The notes below the pieces were generated by a model. The model had not been told where the DNA came from, ran no database searches, and saw nothing but the letters and a program-made list of their open reading frames with translations. A stretch of DNA of 64,000 nucleotides from Neobacillus rhizophilus (GTDB lineage: Bacteria; Bacillota; Bacilli; Bacillales; Cytobacillaceae): positions 558,001-622,000 of the forward strand of contig NZ_JAGYPF010000005.1 in assembly GCF_018343535.1 (NCBI RefSeq), given 5' to 3'. The translations under genes and the position numbers were made by a program. Position 1 is the stretch's first letter. Each line of letters opens with the position of its first letter. Shown here in pieces: positions 54,515-62,171 of the stretch.

Positions 54515-54543
54515 TCCCCCTTTCAATGGGGGATTTTTCTTTT
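54515..54543 (+). terminator. Terminator-like hairpin before dinG
   Basis: TCCCCC-TTTCAAT-GGGGGA then TTTTTCTTTT. It follows a GGCTATCGAAA / TTTCGACAGCC hairpin at 54487-54511. Confidence 0.65.
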
Positions 54544-54645
54544 GACGGGGACTTTATTATAATAAATGGCGAATATATTAATTGTTTTCATTTTTTATTT
54601 TTTTATGTTACCGTTTAAGGAATGAAGCTTTGGGGTGTTATGTAA

Positions 54646-57444
54646 ATGTCTAATAAATTTGTTGTAATCGATTTAGAAACTACCGGAAATCTTCCGAAGA
54701 AGGGCGACAAAATTATTCAATTTGCCGCTGTTGTAATTGAAGATGGACAAATAACGGAGAAATTTTCGTCACTGATTAATCCCCAAAAATCCATTCCGAT
54801 ATTTATAGAAGAGTTAACTGGAATCAATGATGAAATGGTGAAGAATGCCCCTGTTTTTTCAGAGATTGCTGCGAAGGTTTTTTCCTTACTGGACGGTGCT
54901 TATTTTGTAGCCCATAATGTTTTATTTGATTTATCCTTTCTTCAAGAGGAATTAATCCATGCCGGATTTGAAGGATTTTACGGATCTGTCTTGGATACCG
55001 TGGAAATGTCGCGGATTCTATATCCGACAGCGGACGGATATAAACTTACCGATTTGGCTGAAATGCTAAACCTCAAGCACGATCGGCCTCACCAAGCCGA
55101 CAGTGATGCGGAGGTGACCGCGGAAATTTTTCTGCTGTTGGTCCAGCGTTTACAGCAGCTGCCCTTTATTACGCTTAAGCGGCTTCTTCCGTTATCCGGC
55201 GGATTAAAAAGCGACCTTGAGCAGCTACTTGAAGAAATGATTGACAGCATGGCTGAAAAGTCTGCACATAATGAGGATTTTGAGGTGTTTAGGGACCTCG
55301 CCATAAAAAAAGTGCTGCCTCAGCCGGGAACATCGTTAGAATTCCAGGCATACCACTATCCTCAAGCTGAAGAGGAGAAATTAAGGCTGATGAAAAGCGG
55401 CCTTAAATCCTTTGAGAACCGGACAGGGCAATTTAAGATGATGGATGTGGTCTACAAAGCCTTTGTATCCGAGCGTCATACGTTAATTGAAGCAGGAACG
55501 GGGGTAGGAAAATCGTTAGGGTATCTGCTGCCAGCAGTCTTCTTCGCTAAACAGCGGAACCGGCCGATTATCGTCAGTACACATACTACTCAGCTGCAGG
55601 AGCAAATATTAAGAAAAGAAATGCCACTTCTGGAAAAAATGATTCCTTTTCCGGTAAAGGCTGTACTCTTAAAAGGCAGGAGCCATTATATCTGTTTGGA
55701 AAAATTCCATCAGTCGCTGCTTGATGAAAACGATAACTATGATACCACCTTAACAAAGATGCAGATTCTTGTTTGGTTAACCGAGACAGAAACCGGTGAT
55801 AAGGATGAACTGAATCTTTCGAGCGGCGGATTCCTTTTTTGGAATAAAATTAAAAATGAGCAAACCGCTTTTTCAAAACATCCTGATTGGCAAGAACGGG
55901 ATTTTTATTTGCGAGCAAAAAAAGAGGCTAAAGTCTCGGATATTGTTATTACCAATCATTCTTTATTATTAAGTGATATTAAAGGGAACGGCGCTGTTTT
56001 GCCGGAATATGATTTTGCCGTTATTGACGAAGGGCATCATTTGGAAAAAGCGGCAGTTCAATTCTTTGGTACCTCCTTGGATTACCTATCTGCAAGAATG
56101 CTGGCTGGCCAATTTGGTTTATACGAACAAGAACAGCTTTTTTATGAATTAGAAAAGATTCTTGCTATTTATCCTTTCACGAAGGAACCGCTTATCCATA
56201 CATTTGAGCTTAATCAAATGATGATTGACTTTTCGTACGAAATGGATGAATTTTTTAAATTAATTGCTCTATTTGCCAAAAAGAGGATTAATAACAAAAA
56301 TGGATATTACCGCACAAAAATCCATTTTAGTAAAGCTGATAGTTCTAAAGAAAGAATGGCTTTAGTGCATAGTGCGGAAAGGCTGTCATTTTTAATAAAG
56401 GATTTGCATACCGCAATTAGTAAAAGGGTGGAATGGATTATTGCCCAAAAGGATGGGTTAACCAGAAAGCAGGAGGGGAAAATCGAGGAAGTCCATGTGT
56501 TTCTTATGGAATTAGAGGAATTAAGGGGCAGGGTAATAAACAGCTTTTTAAGAGACACCAATGATGTTAAATGGATTGAAATCGATGTACGTGCACCGCA
56601 GAATATAACAACCTTTATCGCACAGCCGGCCAGTGTAGCGGCAGCTTTAGAAAAATATTTTTTCGCAAAGAAAAAGGCAGCAGTCATCACTTCTGCAACG
56701 TTAACCGTTAATAATACCTTTGACTATTATCTCAAGGAAATCGGCCTTGATTCCAGTAATCCGGAAAAGGTAATCATCCCCTCTCCTTTTAATTACAAGG
56801 AACAAGTACAGCTGATTATTCCTGATGATTTGCCCGAAATCAATTCGGTTTCCTTAGATGAATTTGTGATTGCCATAACCGAGCACATCATTACGATTGC
56901 TGAGGCGACGAAAGGAAGGATGCTGCTTCTTTTTACTGCTTACGACATGCTAAAGAAAACGTACGAATTGATAAAAGAAAGCGGCTTTCTCGATGACTAT
57001 GTTTTAATTGCCCAAGGGATTACAAGCGGGAGCAGAACAAGGTTGACGAGAAATTTCCAGCGCTATGAAAAGGCCATTCTGTTAGGAACGAGCAGTTTTT
57101 GGGAGGGTGTGGATATTCCAGGGGAGGATTTATCATGCCTGTGTTTAGTACGGCTTCCCTTCAACTCACCGGATGAGCCGTTAACAATGGCGAAATGCCA
57201 AATAATTGAGGAAAGTGGCGGCAATGCCTTTTTTGAATATTCTCTGCCTGAAGCAGTCCTACGGTTTAAACAAGGCTTTGGCCGGTTGATACGAACTGAA
57301 ACAGATAGGGGGATTGTGATTGTTTTTGACAAGCGGATTATCACAACGAAATATGGAAAGGCCTTCTTAAATTCCATCCCGCCAGTCACCATAAAAAAAG
57401 AATCGGCCAAAGAAATAGTCAAAATAATTCAATCCTGGTTATGA
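54646..57444 (+). CDS. dinG: DinG-family DNA helicase with N-terminal exonuclease domain
   Basis: A 932-residue protein. Residues 1-170 form a DnaQ-type 3'-5' exonuclease (VIDLETTG with D9 and E11, HNVLFDLSFL, and HQADSDAE). The rest is an XPD/DinG-type helicase with Walker A EAGTGVGKSLGYLLP at about 282-296, DEGHH, the SATLTV motif and C-terminal QGFGRLIRTETDRG. This fusion is usual in Bacillus and Staphylococcus, where activity is mainly nuclease. GGGGTGTTATGTAA precedes the ATG. Length matches B. subtilis. Confidence 0.95.
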   Translation: MSNKFVVIDLETTGNLPKKGDKIIQFAAVVIEDGQITEKFSSLINPQKSIPIFIEELTGINDEMVKNAPVFSEIAAKVFSLLDGAYFVAHNVLFDLSFLQEELIHAGFEGFYGSVLDTVEMSRILYPTADGYKLTDLAEMLNLKHDRPHQADSDAEVTAEIFLLLVQRLQQLPFITLKRLLPLSGGLKSDLEQLLEEMIDSMAEKSAHNEDFEVFRDLAIKKVLPQPGTSLEFQAYHYPQAEEEKLRLMKSGLKSFENRTGQFKMMDVVYKAFVSERHTLIEAGTGVGKSLGYLLPAVFFAKQRNRPIIVSTHTTQLQEQILRKEMPLLEKMIPFPVKAVLLKGRSHYICLEKFHQSLLDENDNYDTTLTKMQILVWLTETETGDKDELNLSSGGFLFWNKIKNEQTAFSKHPDWQERDFYLRAKKEAKVSDIVITNHSLLLSDIKGNGAVLPEYDFAVIDEGHHLEKAAVQFFGTSLDYLSARMLAGQFGLYEQEQLFYELEKILAIYPFTKEPLIHTFELNQMMIDFSYEMDEFFKLIALFAKKRINNKNGYYRTKIHFSKADSSKERMALVHSAERLSFLIKDLHTAISKRVEWIIAQKDGLTRKQEGKIEEVHVFLMELEELRGRVINSFLRDTNDVKWIEIDVRAPQNITTFIAQPASVAAALEKYFFAKKKAAVITSATLTVNNTFDYYLKEIGLDSSNPEKVIIPSPFNYKEQVQLIIPDDLPEINSVSLDEFVIAITEHIITIAEATKGRMLLLFTAYDMLKKTYELIKESGFLDDYVLIAQGITSGSRTRLTRNFQRYEKAILLGTSSFWEGVDIPGEDLSCLCLVRLPFNSPDEPLTMAKCQIIEESGGNAFFEYSLPEAVLRFKQGFGRLIRTETDRGIVIVFDKRIITTKYGKAFLNSIPPVTIKKESAKEIVKIIQSWL

Positions 57445-57492
57445 TAAAATTTGGAAAAAATACACATCCTAGAGATGACAGGAGGAATGTGT

Positions 57493-58341
57493 ATGCGAAT
57501 TTTATTCATTCTATTGGCCTTATTTTTTCCGGCTGTTTCAGCAGTTCATGCGGAAACGGCTATTTCAGGTAAGGTTGAAAATATAGATTTAAATATAAAG
57601 GAACACGAAATGGCCATTACTTTTATTGGTCTTTCCACTGGGGAAGCTACTTTAATCCAAGGGCCGAACAACGAGAATATTTTGGTCAATGTCGGGGGGC
57701 AAGACACTGAAGCGGAATTGGAAAAGTGGCTCAAACTTTATGATGTAAAAAGCATTCAAACCTTAATCATTACTACGGATGAAAATAGCCTGTCGTTTAA
57801 AAAAGTAAATAAGCTAATTGACAAATATAACATTGAAAAACTGATTACCACTCCAAAAATCTCAGCCCAGGCAGCCTTTGGGCTTGATGATCAAAAGCAG
57901 GCCGCGGTATCAACATGGAAAGAAGGGACAACAGAATCACTTTTTCCTGACCTGACGGCCGAAGTCCAATTTGTCGGAAATGAAAAAAACGAAGGGATGG
58001 ATTTTATCCTTAAGTTTTTCAATCACCGTCTCTTTTTAATGTCGTCCTGCAGCGAAAGGGCGGAGCAGGCATTACTGACAAAAAATCTTGAAGATGTCCA
58101 TGTTTTAAAAATTCCGGATTACGCTAAGGCTTCTTTTTTCTCAAATAATTTTATCCACTATTTAAATCCGGAGATTTCTGTATTGTTTACACCGGAGGAA
58201 TATCATCCGGATCGTGATATTCTTCAAGGCCTGCACGAAACTTGGTCTGAAGTTTATTTTACAAAAAAACATGGATCGGTGACGCTTAAGTTCACGGATT
58301 CAAAATATGAGGTTTTTACCATCCCAACTGAAGAAGAATAA
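57493..58341 (+). CDS. Exported protein with degenerate metallo-beta-lactamase fold
   Basis: A 282-residue protein with a signal peptide (about 1-20, ending VHAET). The body resembles the ComEC/Rec2-type beta-lactamase fold: MAITFIGLSTGEATLIQGP, then NILVNVGGQ, a helix, and TLIITTDEN. In active relatives the last segment is THxHxDH; here it is TTDENSLS, so metal ligands are lost. ATG 57493 follows CAGGAGGA by seven bases; the frame to 57451 is ignored. It lies where B. subtilis has small ypmA. A non-catalytic binding role is possible. Confidence 0.62.
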   Translation: MRILFILLALFFPAVSAVHAETAISGKVENIDLNIKEHEMAITFIGLSTGEATLIQGPNNENILVNVGGQDTEAELEKWLKLYDVKSIQTLIITTDENSLSFKKVNKLIDKYNIEKLITTPKISAQAAFGLDDQKQAAVSTWKEGTTESLFPDLTAEVQFVGNEKNEGMDFILKFFNHRLFLMSSCSERAEQALLTKNLEDVHVLKIPDYAKASFFSNNFIHYLNPEISVLFTPEEYHPDRDILQGLHETWSEVYFTKKHGSVTLKFTDSKYEVFTIPTEEE

Positions 58342-58399
58342 AAACTTAAAGAAAAATTACGATTCCTTGGTTTCAAGATAGGGCATTTTTCCTTTTACC

Positions 58400-58408
58400 T
58401 GTTATAAT
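58400..58408 (+). promoter_or_regulatory. Extended -10 promoter candidate for ypmB-aspB
   Basis: TGT-TATAAT about 75 bases before ypmB. The -35 region is poor. Confidence 0.5.
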
Positions 58409-58474
58409 GATATTTGGTAGGAAACAAGTAACAAGAATTAATTGGAGGAAAAATATCGTACATAAAAGAGTGAT

Positions 58475-58957
58475 TTGAAATTGAAAAAGTGGATTATAAT
58501 TGGAGCATGTTTATTACTTGCTGTGGTGATCGGGGTTTCGATAAAAGTATATCATAGTGCAATGGAACCATTAATTACCGCTGAAGAACGTGCTGTTCAG
58601 GATGCTAAAAAAAAGGTTCCATTAAAAAGCGTTGAAGATTTTCATGTTTATAATGGTCAAGAAACCGTTAATGTCATTGAAGGGAAAAATAACAAGGGCG
58701 AAAAGATTATTGTCTGGGTTCCCGAAAAGAGCAAAAAGGTTATTGTCCGAAAGGCCAAGAACGGCCTTACAAAAGAGGAAGCAATTCAAACATTGAATAA
58801 AGAAAAAAATCCCAAAAAAATCATTTCGGTCCGGCTCGGAATGGAGCAGAACATCCCTTTATGGGAAATTTATTATCGTTCTGAAAATAATTTAATAAAT
58901 TATTATTATCTCCATTTCGAAACTGGCGAGTGGCTGAAGGAAATTGAAAATCTTTAG
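58475..58957 (+). CDS. ypmB: DUF5590 membrane-anchored protein YpmB
   Basis: A 160-residue protein with an N-terminal membrane anchor (about 5-25) and an outside domain of the PepSY/DUF5590 type (GLTKEEAIQTLNKEK, then IPLWEIYYR). The start is uncertain: TTG 58475 abuts AAGAGTGAT, while TTG 58481 has better spacing. A strong GGAGG at 58444-58448 has no start codon behind it. Position before aspB matches ypmB. Function unknown. Confidence 0.8.
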   Translation: MKLKKWIIIGACLLLAVVIGVSIKVYHSAMEPLITAEERAVQDAKKKVPLKSVEDFHVYNGQETVNVIEGKNNKGEKIIVWVPEKSKKVIVRKAKNGLTKEEAIQTLNKEKNPKKIISVRLGMEQNIPLWEIYYRSENNLINYYYLHFETGEWLKEIENL

Positions 58958-58980
58958 GGTAGAGACAGGAGGAAAACATA

Positions 58981-60174
58981 ATGAAAGTGGAATTGGCAAG
59001 CCGGGTGTTGTCCTTAACACCTTCAACAACATTGGCCATTACTGCGAAAGCAAAAGAATTGAAGGAACAAGGTGAAGACGTAATTGGACTCGGTGCAGGT
59101 GAACCCGATTTTAATACCCCTCAGCACATTTTGGATGCTGCAGTAAAATCTATGAATGAGGGACAAACCAAGTACACTCCTTCGGCCGGTCTTCCTGCCT
59201 TAAAAAAGGCGATTATTAAAAAATTCGAAACAGATCAAGGTTTAACCTATAAGCCAAATGAAGTTATTGTCGGGAATGGTGCAAAACATGTCCTCTATAC
59301 GCTGTTTCAGGTTCTTTTAAATGAGGGGGATGAGGTTATTATTCCTACTCCTTATTGGGTAAGCTATCCGGAGCAGGTTAAGTTAGCGGGCGGAGTTCCT
59401 GTTTATATCGATGGATTGGAAGAAAACCATTTTAAAATAACACCGGAACAACTGAAAAAGGCGATTACCAATAGAACAAAAGCTGTCATCATTAACTCTC
59501 CGAGCAATCCAACAGGGGTCTTATATACAGAAGAGGAACTTTTGGAAATTGGTAAGGTATGCTTGGCAGAAAACATCTTGATTGTTTCTGATGAGATTTA
59601 TGAAAAGCTCGTTTACGGCGGTGTAAAGCATGTTTCGATTGCGGAAATTTCGCCGGAGCTTAAAGAACAAACAATTATTATTAATGGTGTTTCCAAGTCC
59701 CATTCGATGACAGGGTGGAGGATTGGCTATGCTGCTGGTAATGCTGAACTTATTAAAGCAATGACTAATCTCGCTAGCCATAGCACATCTAACCCGACCA
59801 CTACCGCTCAATATGCGGCCATCGCGGCTTACAACGGGCCGCAGGAGCCTGTTGAAGAAATGCGGAAGGCATTCGAAGAAAGATTGGAAATTATCTATGA
59901 TCAGCTGGTTGCCATTCCAGGGTTCACTTGTGTCAAGCCGCAGGGTGCTTTCTATCTGTACCCAAATGTGAAAAAGGCTGCTGAAATGGCTGGCTACAGC
60001 AATGTCGACGACTTTGCATCTGCCCTTTTGGTGGAAGCAAAAGTAGCTGTAATTCCCGGTTCAGGATTCGGAACACCTGACAACATCCGTTTATCCTATG
60101 CAACATCACTAGACTTATTAGAAAAAGCCGTATCCCGCATGCAGCAATTCGTAGAATCAAAAGTTAGGGTATAA
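58981..60174 (+). CDS. aspB: Aspartate aminotransferase
   Basis: A 397-residue class I PLP aminotransferase that interconverts aspartate/2-oxoglutarate and oxaloacetate/glutamate. Visible are GLGAGEPDFNTP, the NSPSNPTG motif, SDEIYEKLVY and the PLP-Lys in NGVSKSHSMTGWRIGY. Substrate class (AspB, subgroup 1b) is inferred from sequence and the aspB-dnaD neighbourhood. AGGAGGAAAACATA precedes the ATG. It could share a transcript with ypmB. Confidence 0.94.
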   Translation: MKVELASRVLSLTPSTTLAITAKAKELKEQGEDVIGLGAGEPDFNTPQHILDAAVKSMNEGQTKYTPSAGLPALKKAIIKKFETDQGLTYKPNEVIVGNGAKHVLYTLFQVLLNEGDEVIIPTPYWVSYPEQVKLAGGVPVYIDGLEENHFKITPEQLKKAITNRTKAVIINSPSNPTGVLYTEEELLEIGKVCLAENILIVSDEIYEKLVYGGVKHVSIAEISPELKEQTIIINGVSKSHSMTGWRIGYAAGNAELIKAMTNLASHSTSNPTTTAQYAAIAAYNGPQEPVEEMRKAFEERLEIIYDQLVAIPGFTCVKPQGAFYLYPNVKKAAEMAGYSNVDDFASALLVEAKVAVIPGSGFGTPDNIRLSYATSLDLLEKAVSRMQQFVESKVRV

Positions 60175-60184
60175 CCTTTAGTAA

Positions 60185-60222
60185 AATCAAAAAGTCTGCG
60201 ACCTGCAGGCTTTTTGATTTCT
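60185..60222 (+). terminator. Terminator after aspB
   Basis: AATCAAAAAGTCTGC and GCAGGCTTTTTGATT form a nearly perfect 15-base stem, then TC. Confidence 0.85.
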
Positions 60223-60297
60223 TTACCAAAACAGGATGCCTAATTCTCTTACTCGAAATCACCTGTTCGTGATATACTTTTTAGGAGGTGTCCTAAC

Positions 60298-60996
60298 ATG
60301 AAAGATAATATAGTAGCTTGGCTAGAAGAAGGTACCATTACCGTACCCTCTTTACTATTTTCCGAATATCGCAATTTGCATTTAAACGAAGCAGAATTAG
60401 TTCTGTTACTAAATATCATGACGTTTGTAGAGAAAGGGAATGATTTTCCAACCCCCGAAGAGCTTTCCTCAAGAATGACCATTTCGATATCAGAATGCAG
60501 TGACATGCTTAGAAAGCTGATTCAAAGAGGCTTACTTGCCATCATTGATGAATATTCGCAAGACGGCATTCGTTTCGAGAAGTACACAATTAAACCGTTA
60601 TGGGAAAGACTCGTGTCACAATTTTTAACAAGCACGCAGAATGTACAAGAGAATCAAAAGAAAACGGAGGAAACCGATTTATATACGTGTTTTGAAAATG
60701 AATTTGGCCGTCCTTTGTCTCCTTTTGAATGTGAGTCTCTAGCGATGTGGATGGATGATGACCATCATGATCCTGTCATTATCAAAGCCGCACTTCGTGA
60801 AGCAGTCATGTCAGGTAAATTAAATTTTCGCTATATTGATAGAATTCTTTTTGAGTGGAAGAAGAACGGCATTAAGACACTTGAGCAGGCCAAAAATCAG
60901 GGCCGCAAATTCCGGCAGAAACAAGTTCAAAAAGGCAATCCAAGAGAGGATGCCCCGCCATCATCCATTCCATTCTATAACTGGTTAGAGCAATAA
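60298..60996 (+). CDS. dnaD: DNA replication initiation protein DnaD
   Basis: A 232-residue primosomal protein that helps load the DnaC helicase at oriC and at restart sites. The N-terminal DDBH1 winged-helix (about 1-110) is followed by a DDBH2 domain with the FECESLAMWMDD segment and the ILFEWKKNGIKTLEQAK signature near residues 180-197. TAGGAGGTGT precedes the ATG. Operon order dnaD-nth-ypoC-ponA region matches B. subtilis. Confidence 0.95.
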   Translation: MKDNIVAWLEEGTITVPSLLFSEYRNLHLNEAELVLLLNIMTFVEKGNDFPTPEELSSRMTISISECSDMLRKLIQRGLLAIIDEYSQDGIRFEKYTIKPLWERLVSQFLTSTQNVQENQKKTEETDLYTCFENEFGRPLSPFECESLAMWMDDDHHDPVIIKAALREAVMSGKLNFRYIDRILFEWKKNGIKTLEQAKNQGRKFRQKQVQKGNPREDAPPSSIPFYNWLEQ

Positions 60997-61006
60997 TTTT
61001 AAAGCG

Positions 61007-61036
61007 ACGAGTGACAATTCACTCGTTTATTTTCTG
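61007..61036 (+). terminator. Terminator-like hairpin between dnaD and nth
   Basis: ACGAGTGA and TCACTCGT form an 8-bp stem, then TTATTTTC. It may only partly end the transcript before nth. Confidence 0.6.
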
Positions 61037-61063
61037 TAATAAACATTTAGAGGGGTGAAGACC

Positions 61064-61726
61064 TTGCTTAATAATACACAAATTCGGCATTGTTTAGATA
61101 CAATGGGTGAAATGTTTCCAGATGCCCATTGCGAATTAAATCATTCAAATCCTTTTGAACTCGTGATCGCTGTCGCTTTATCTGCCCAATGCACCGATGC
61201 CCTCGTTAATAAGGTAACTGTTGGTCTATTTAAAAAATACAAGACCCCTGATGACTACTTAAAAGTCCCTTTGGAGGAATTGCAAAATGATATCCGCTCG
61301 ATCGGTCTTTATCGGAACAAAGGGAAAAACATTCAAAGCCTTTGCCGAATTTTATTAGAGGAATATAATGGCGAAGTGCCAATGGATAGGGATGAATTAA
61401 CAAAGCTGCCGGGAGTGGGCCGGAAAACAGCCAATGTTGTTGTTTCGGTTGCTTATGGCATTCCCGCCATCGCTGTTGATACCCATGTTGAACGTGTCAG
61501 TAAGAGGCTCGGCATTTGCCGTTGGAAGGACTCTGTATTGGAAGTTGAAAAGACGCTGATGAAGAAGGTACCGAAAGAGGAGTGGTCAGCCACACATCAC
61601 CGCTTAATCTTTTTTGGCAGGTATCATTGCAAGGCGCAAAACCCGCAGTGTCCAAGCTGCCCGCTTTTGGACGTATGCAGGGAAGGGAAGAAACGAATGA
61701 AAGGAAAGGCTGCTGTAAATGAGTAA
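61064..61726 (+). CDS. nth: Endonuclease III
   Basis: A 220-residue base-excision repair glycosylase/AP lyase for oxidised pyrimidines. The helix-hairpin-helix LPGVGRKTANVV carries the catalytic Lys, VDTHVERVSKRL the catalytic Asp, and the 4Fe-4S ligands are spaced C-6-C-2-C-5-C in CKAQNPQCPSCPLLDVC. The start is TTG 61064, six bases after AGGGGTG, giving MLNNTQIRHCLD like relatives; GTG 61055 is inside the ribosome site. It overlaps ypoC by eight bases. Confidence 0.95.
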   Translation: MLNNTQIRHCLDTMGEMFPDAHCELNHSNPFELVIAVALSAQCTDALVNKVTVGLFKKYKTPDDYLKVPLEELQNDIRSIGLYRNKGKNIQSLCRILLEEYNGEVPMDRDELTKLPGVGRKTANVVVSVAYGIPAIAVDTHVERVSKRLGICRWKDSVLEVEKTLMKKVPKEEWSATHHRLIFFGRYHCKAQNPQCPSCPLLDVCREGKKRMKGKAAVNE

Positions 61727-62075
61727 GCCTTCAGAGTCTGTAACCGATATTCTTAAAGAATGGGCCAGTATACAGGAGCAACTTGAGAAAGTATTTCGAA
61801 ACAGGGACCAAATAGGGGCTAAAGAATGGATGAATAAAGGAATTCAATTATACCTTCGGTTTTTGTTTCTGACGAATGGATTGCCACTTAGCTACAATGA
61901 TGCTATTCCATTTGAAAGTATCGAATACAAGCCTGTCAATCTTGAGGAGCGATTTGCTTTTATTAAGTACCGACCATCACTCTACCATTCTTATCGACAG
62001 TTATCAGAACTCATGGTAGAACAAGAAAAACAATATGCGCGGAAAACTATCCAAAAAAACAAGAGGCCGACCTAA
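61719..62075 (+). CDS. ypoC: YpoC family protein
   Basis: A 118-residue soluble protein, helical and charged, with an FLTNGLPLSYNDA stretch and a RPSLYHSYRQLSEL segment. It matches the YpoC family in length and lies between nth and ponA as in B. subtilis. Its ATG overlaps the 3' end of nth. Function unknown. A terminator begins in its last codons. Confidence 0.82.
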   Translation: MSKPSESVTDILKEWASIQEQLEKVFRNRDQIGAKEWMNKGIQLYLRFLFLTNGLPLSYNDAIPFESIEYKPVNLEERFAFIKYRPSLYHSYRQLSELMVEQEKQYARKTIQKNKRPT

Positions 62076-62093
62076 GTCAGCCTCTTGTTTTTT
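62058..62093 (+). terminator. Terminator at the end of ypoC
   Basis: AACAAGAGGC and GCCTCTTGTT form a 10-bp stem around a short loop, then TTTT. Overlaps the ypoC stop region. Confidence 0.85.
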
Positions 62094-62171
62094 AGCTAAT
62101 AGGAAAGTATAAATTCAACTACCCCTCTGTCTTCGTCCTATCGGACTCGCCAATCGGCGAGTTTTCATTTA
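62094..62171 (+). repeat. Small intergenic repeat with built-in terminator, copy 3
   Basis: AGCTAATAGGAAAGTATAAAT, then CAACTACCCCTCTGTCTTCG, then hairpin ACTCGCC-AATC-GGCGAGT and TTTTCATTTA. Matches copies at 5351 and 10414. Its last bases TTA are also the ponA stop codon on the minus strand. Confidence 0.85.

Larger units (their letters stand above)
53948..54645. other. Repeat island between panD and dinG
   Basis: About 700 bp without a gene. It holds GC-rich repeat copy b (53979-54128), its associated hairpin (54141-54196), a 134-bp inverted-repeat element (54302-54435), a hairpin (54487-54511) and a terminator (54515-54543), then the AT-rich approach to dinG. The open frame at 53958-54158 lies within the repeat and is not credible. 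Confidence 0.75.

Noticed and set aside
54542-54563. TTGACG and TATAAT before dinG as a promoter
   Set aside because: The spacer is only 10 bases, too short for sigma-A.
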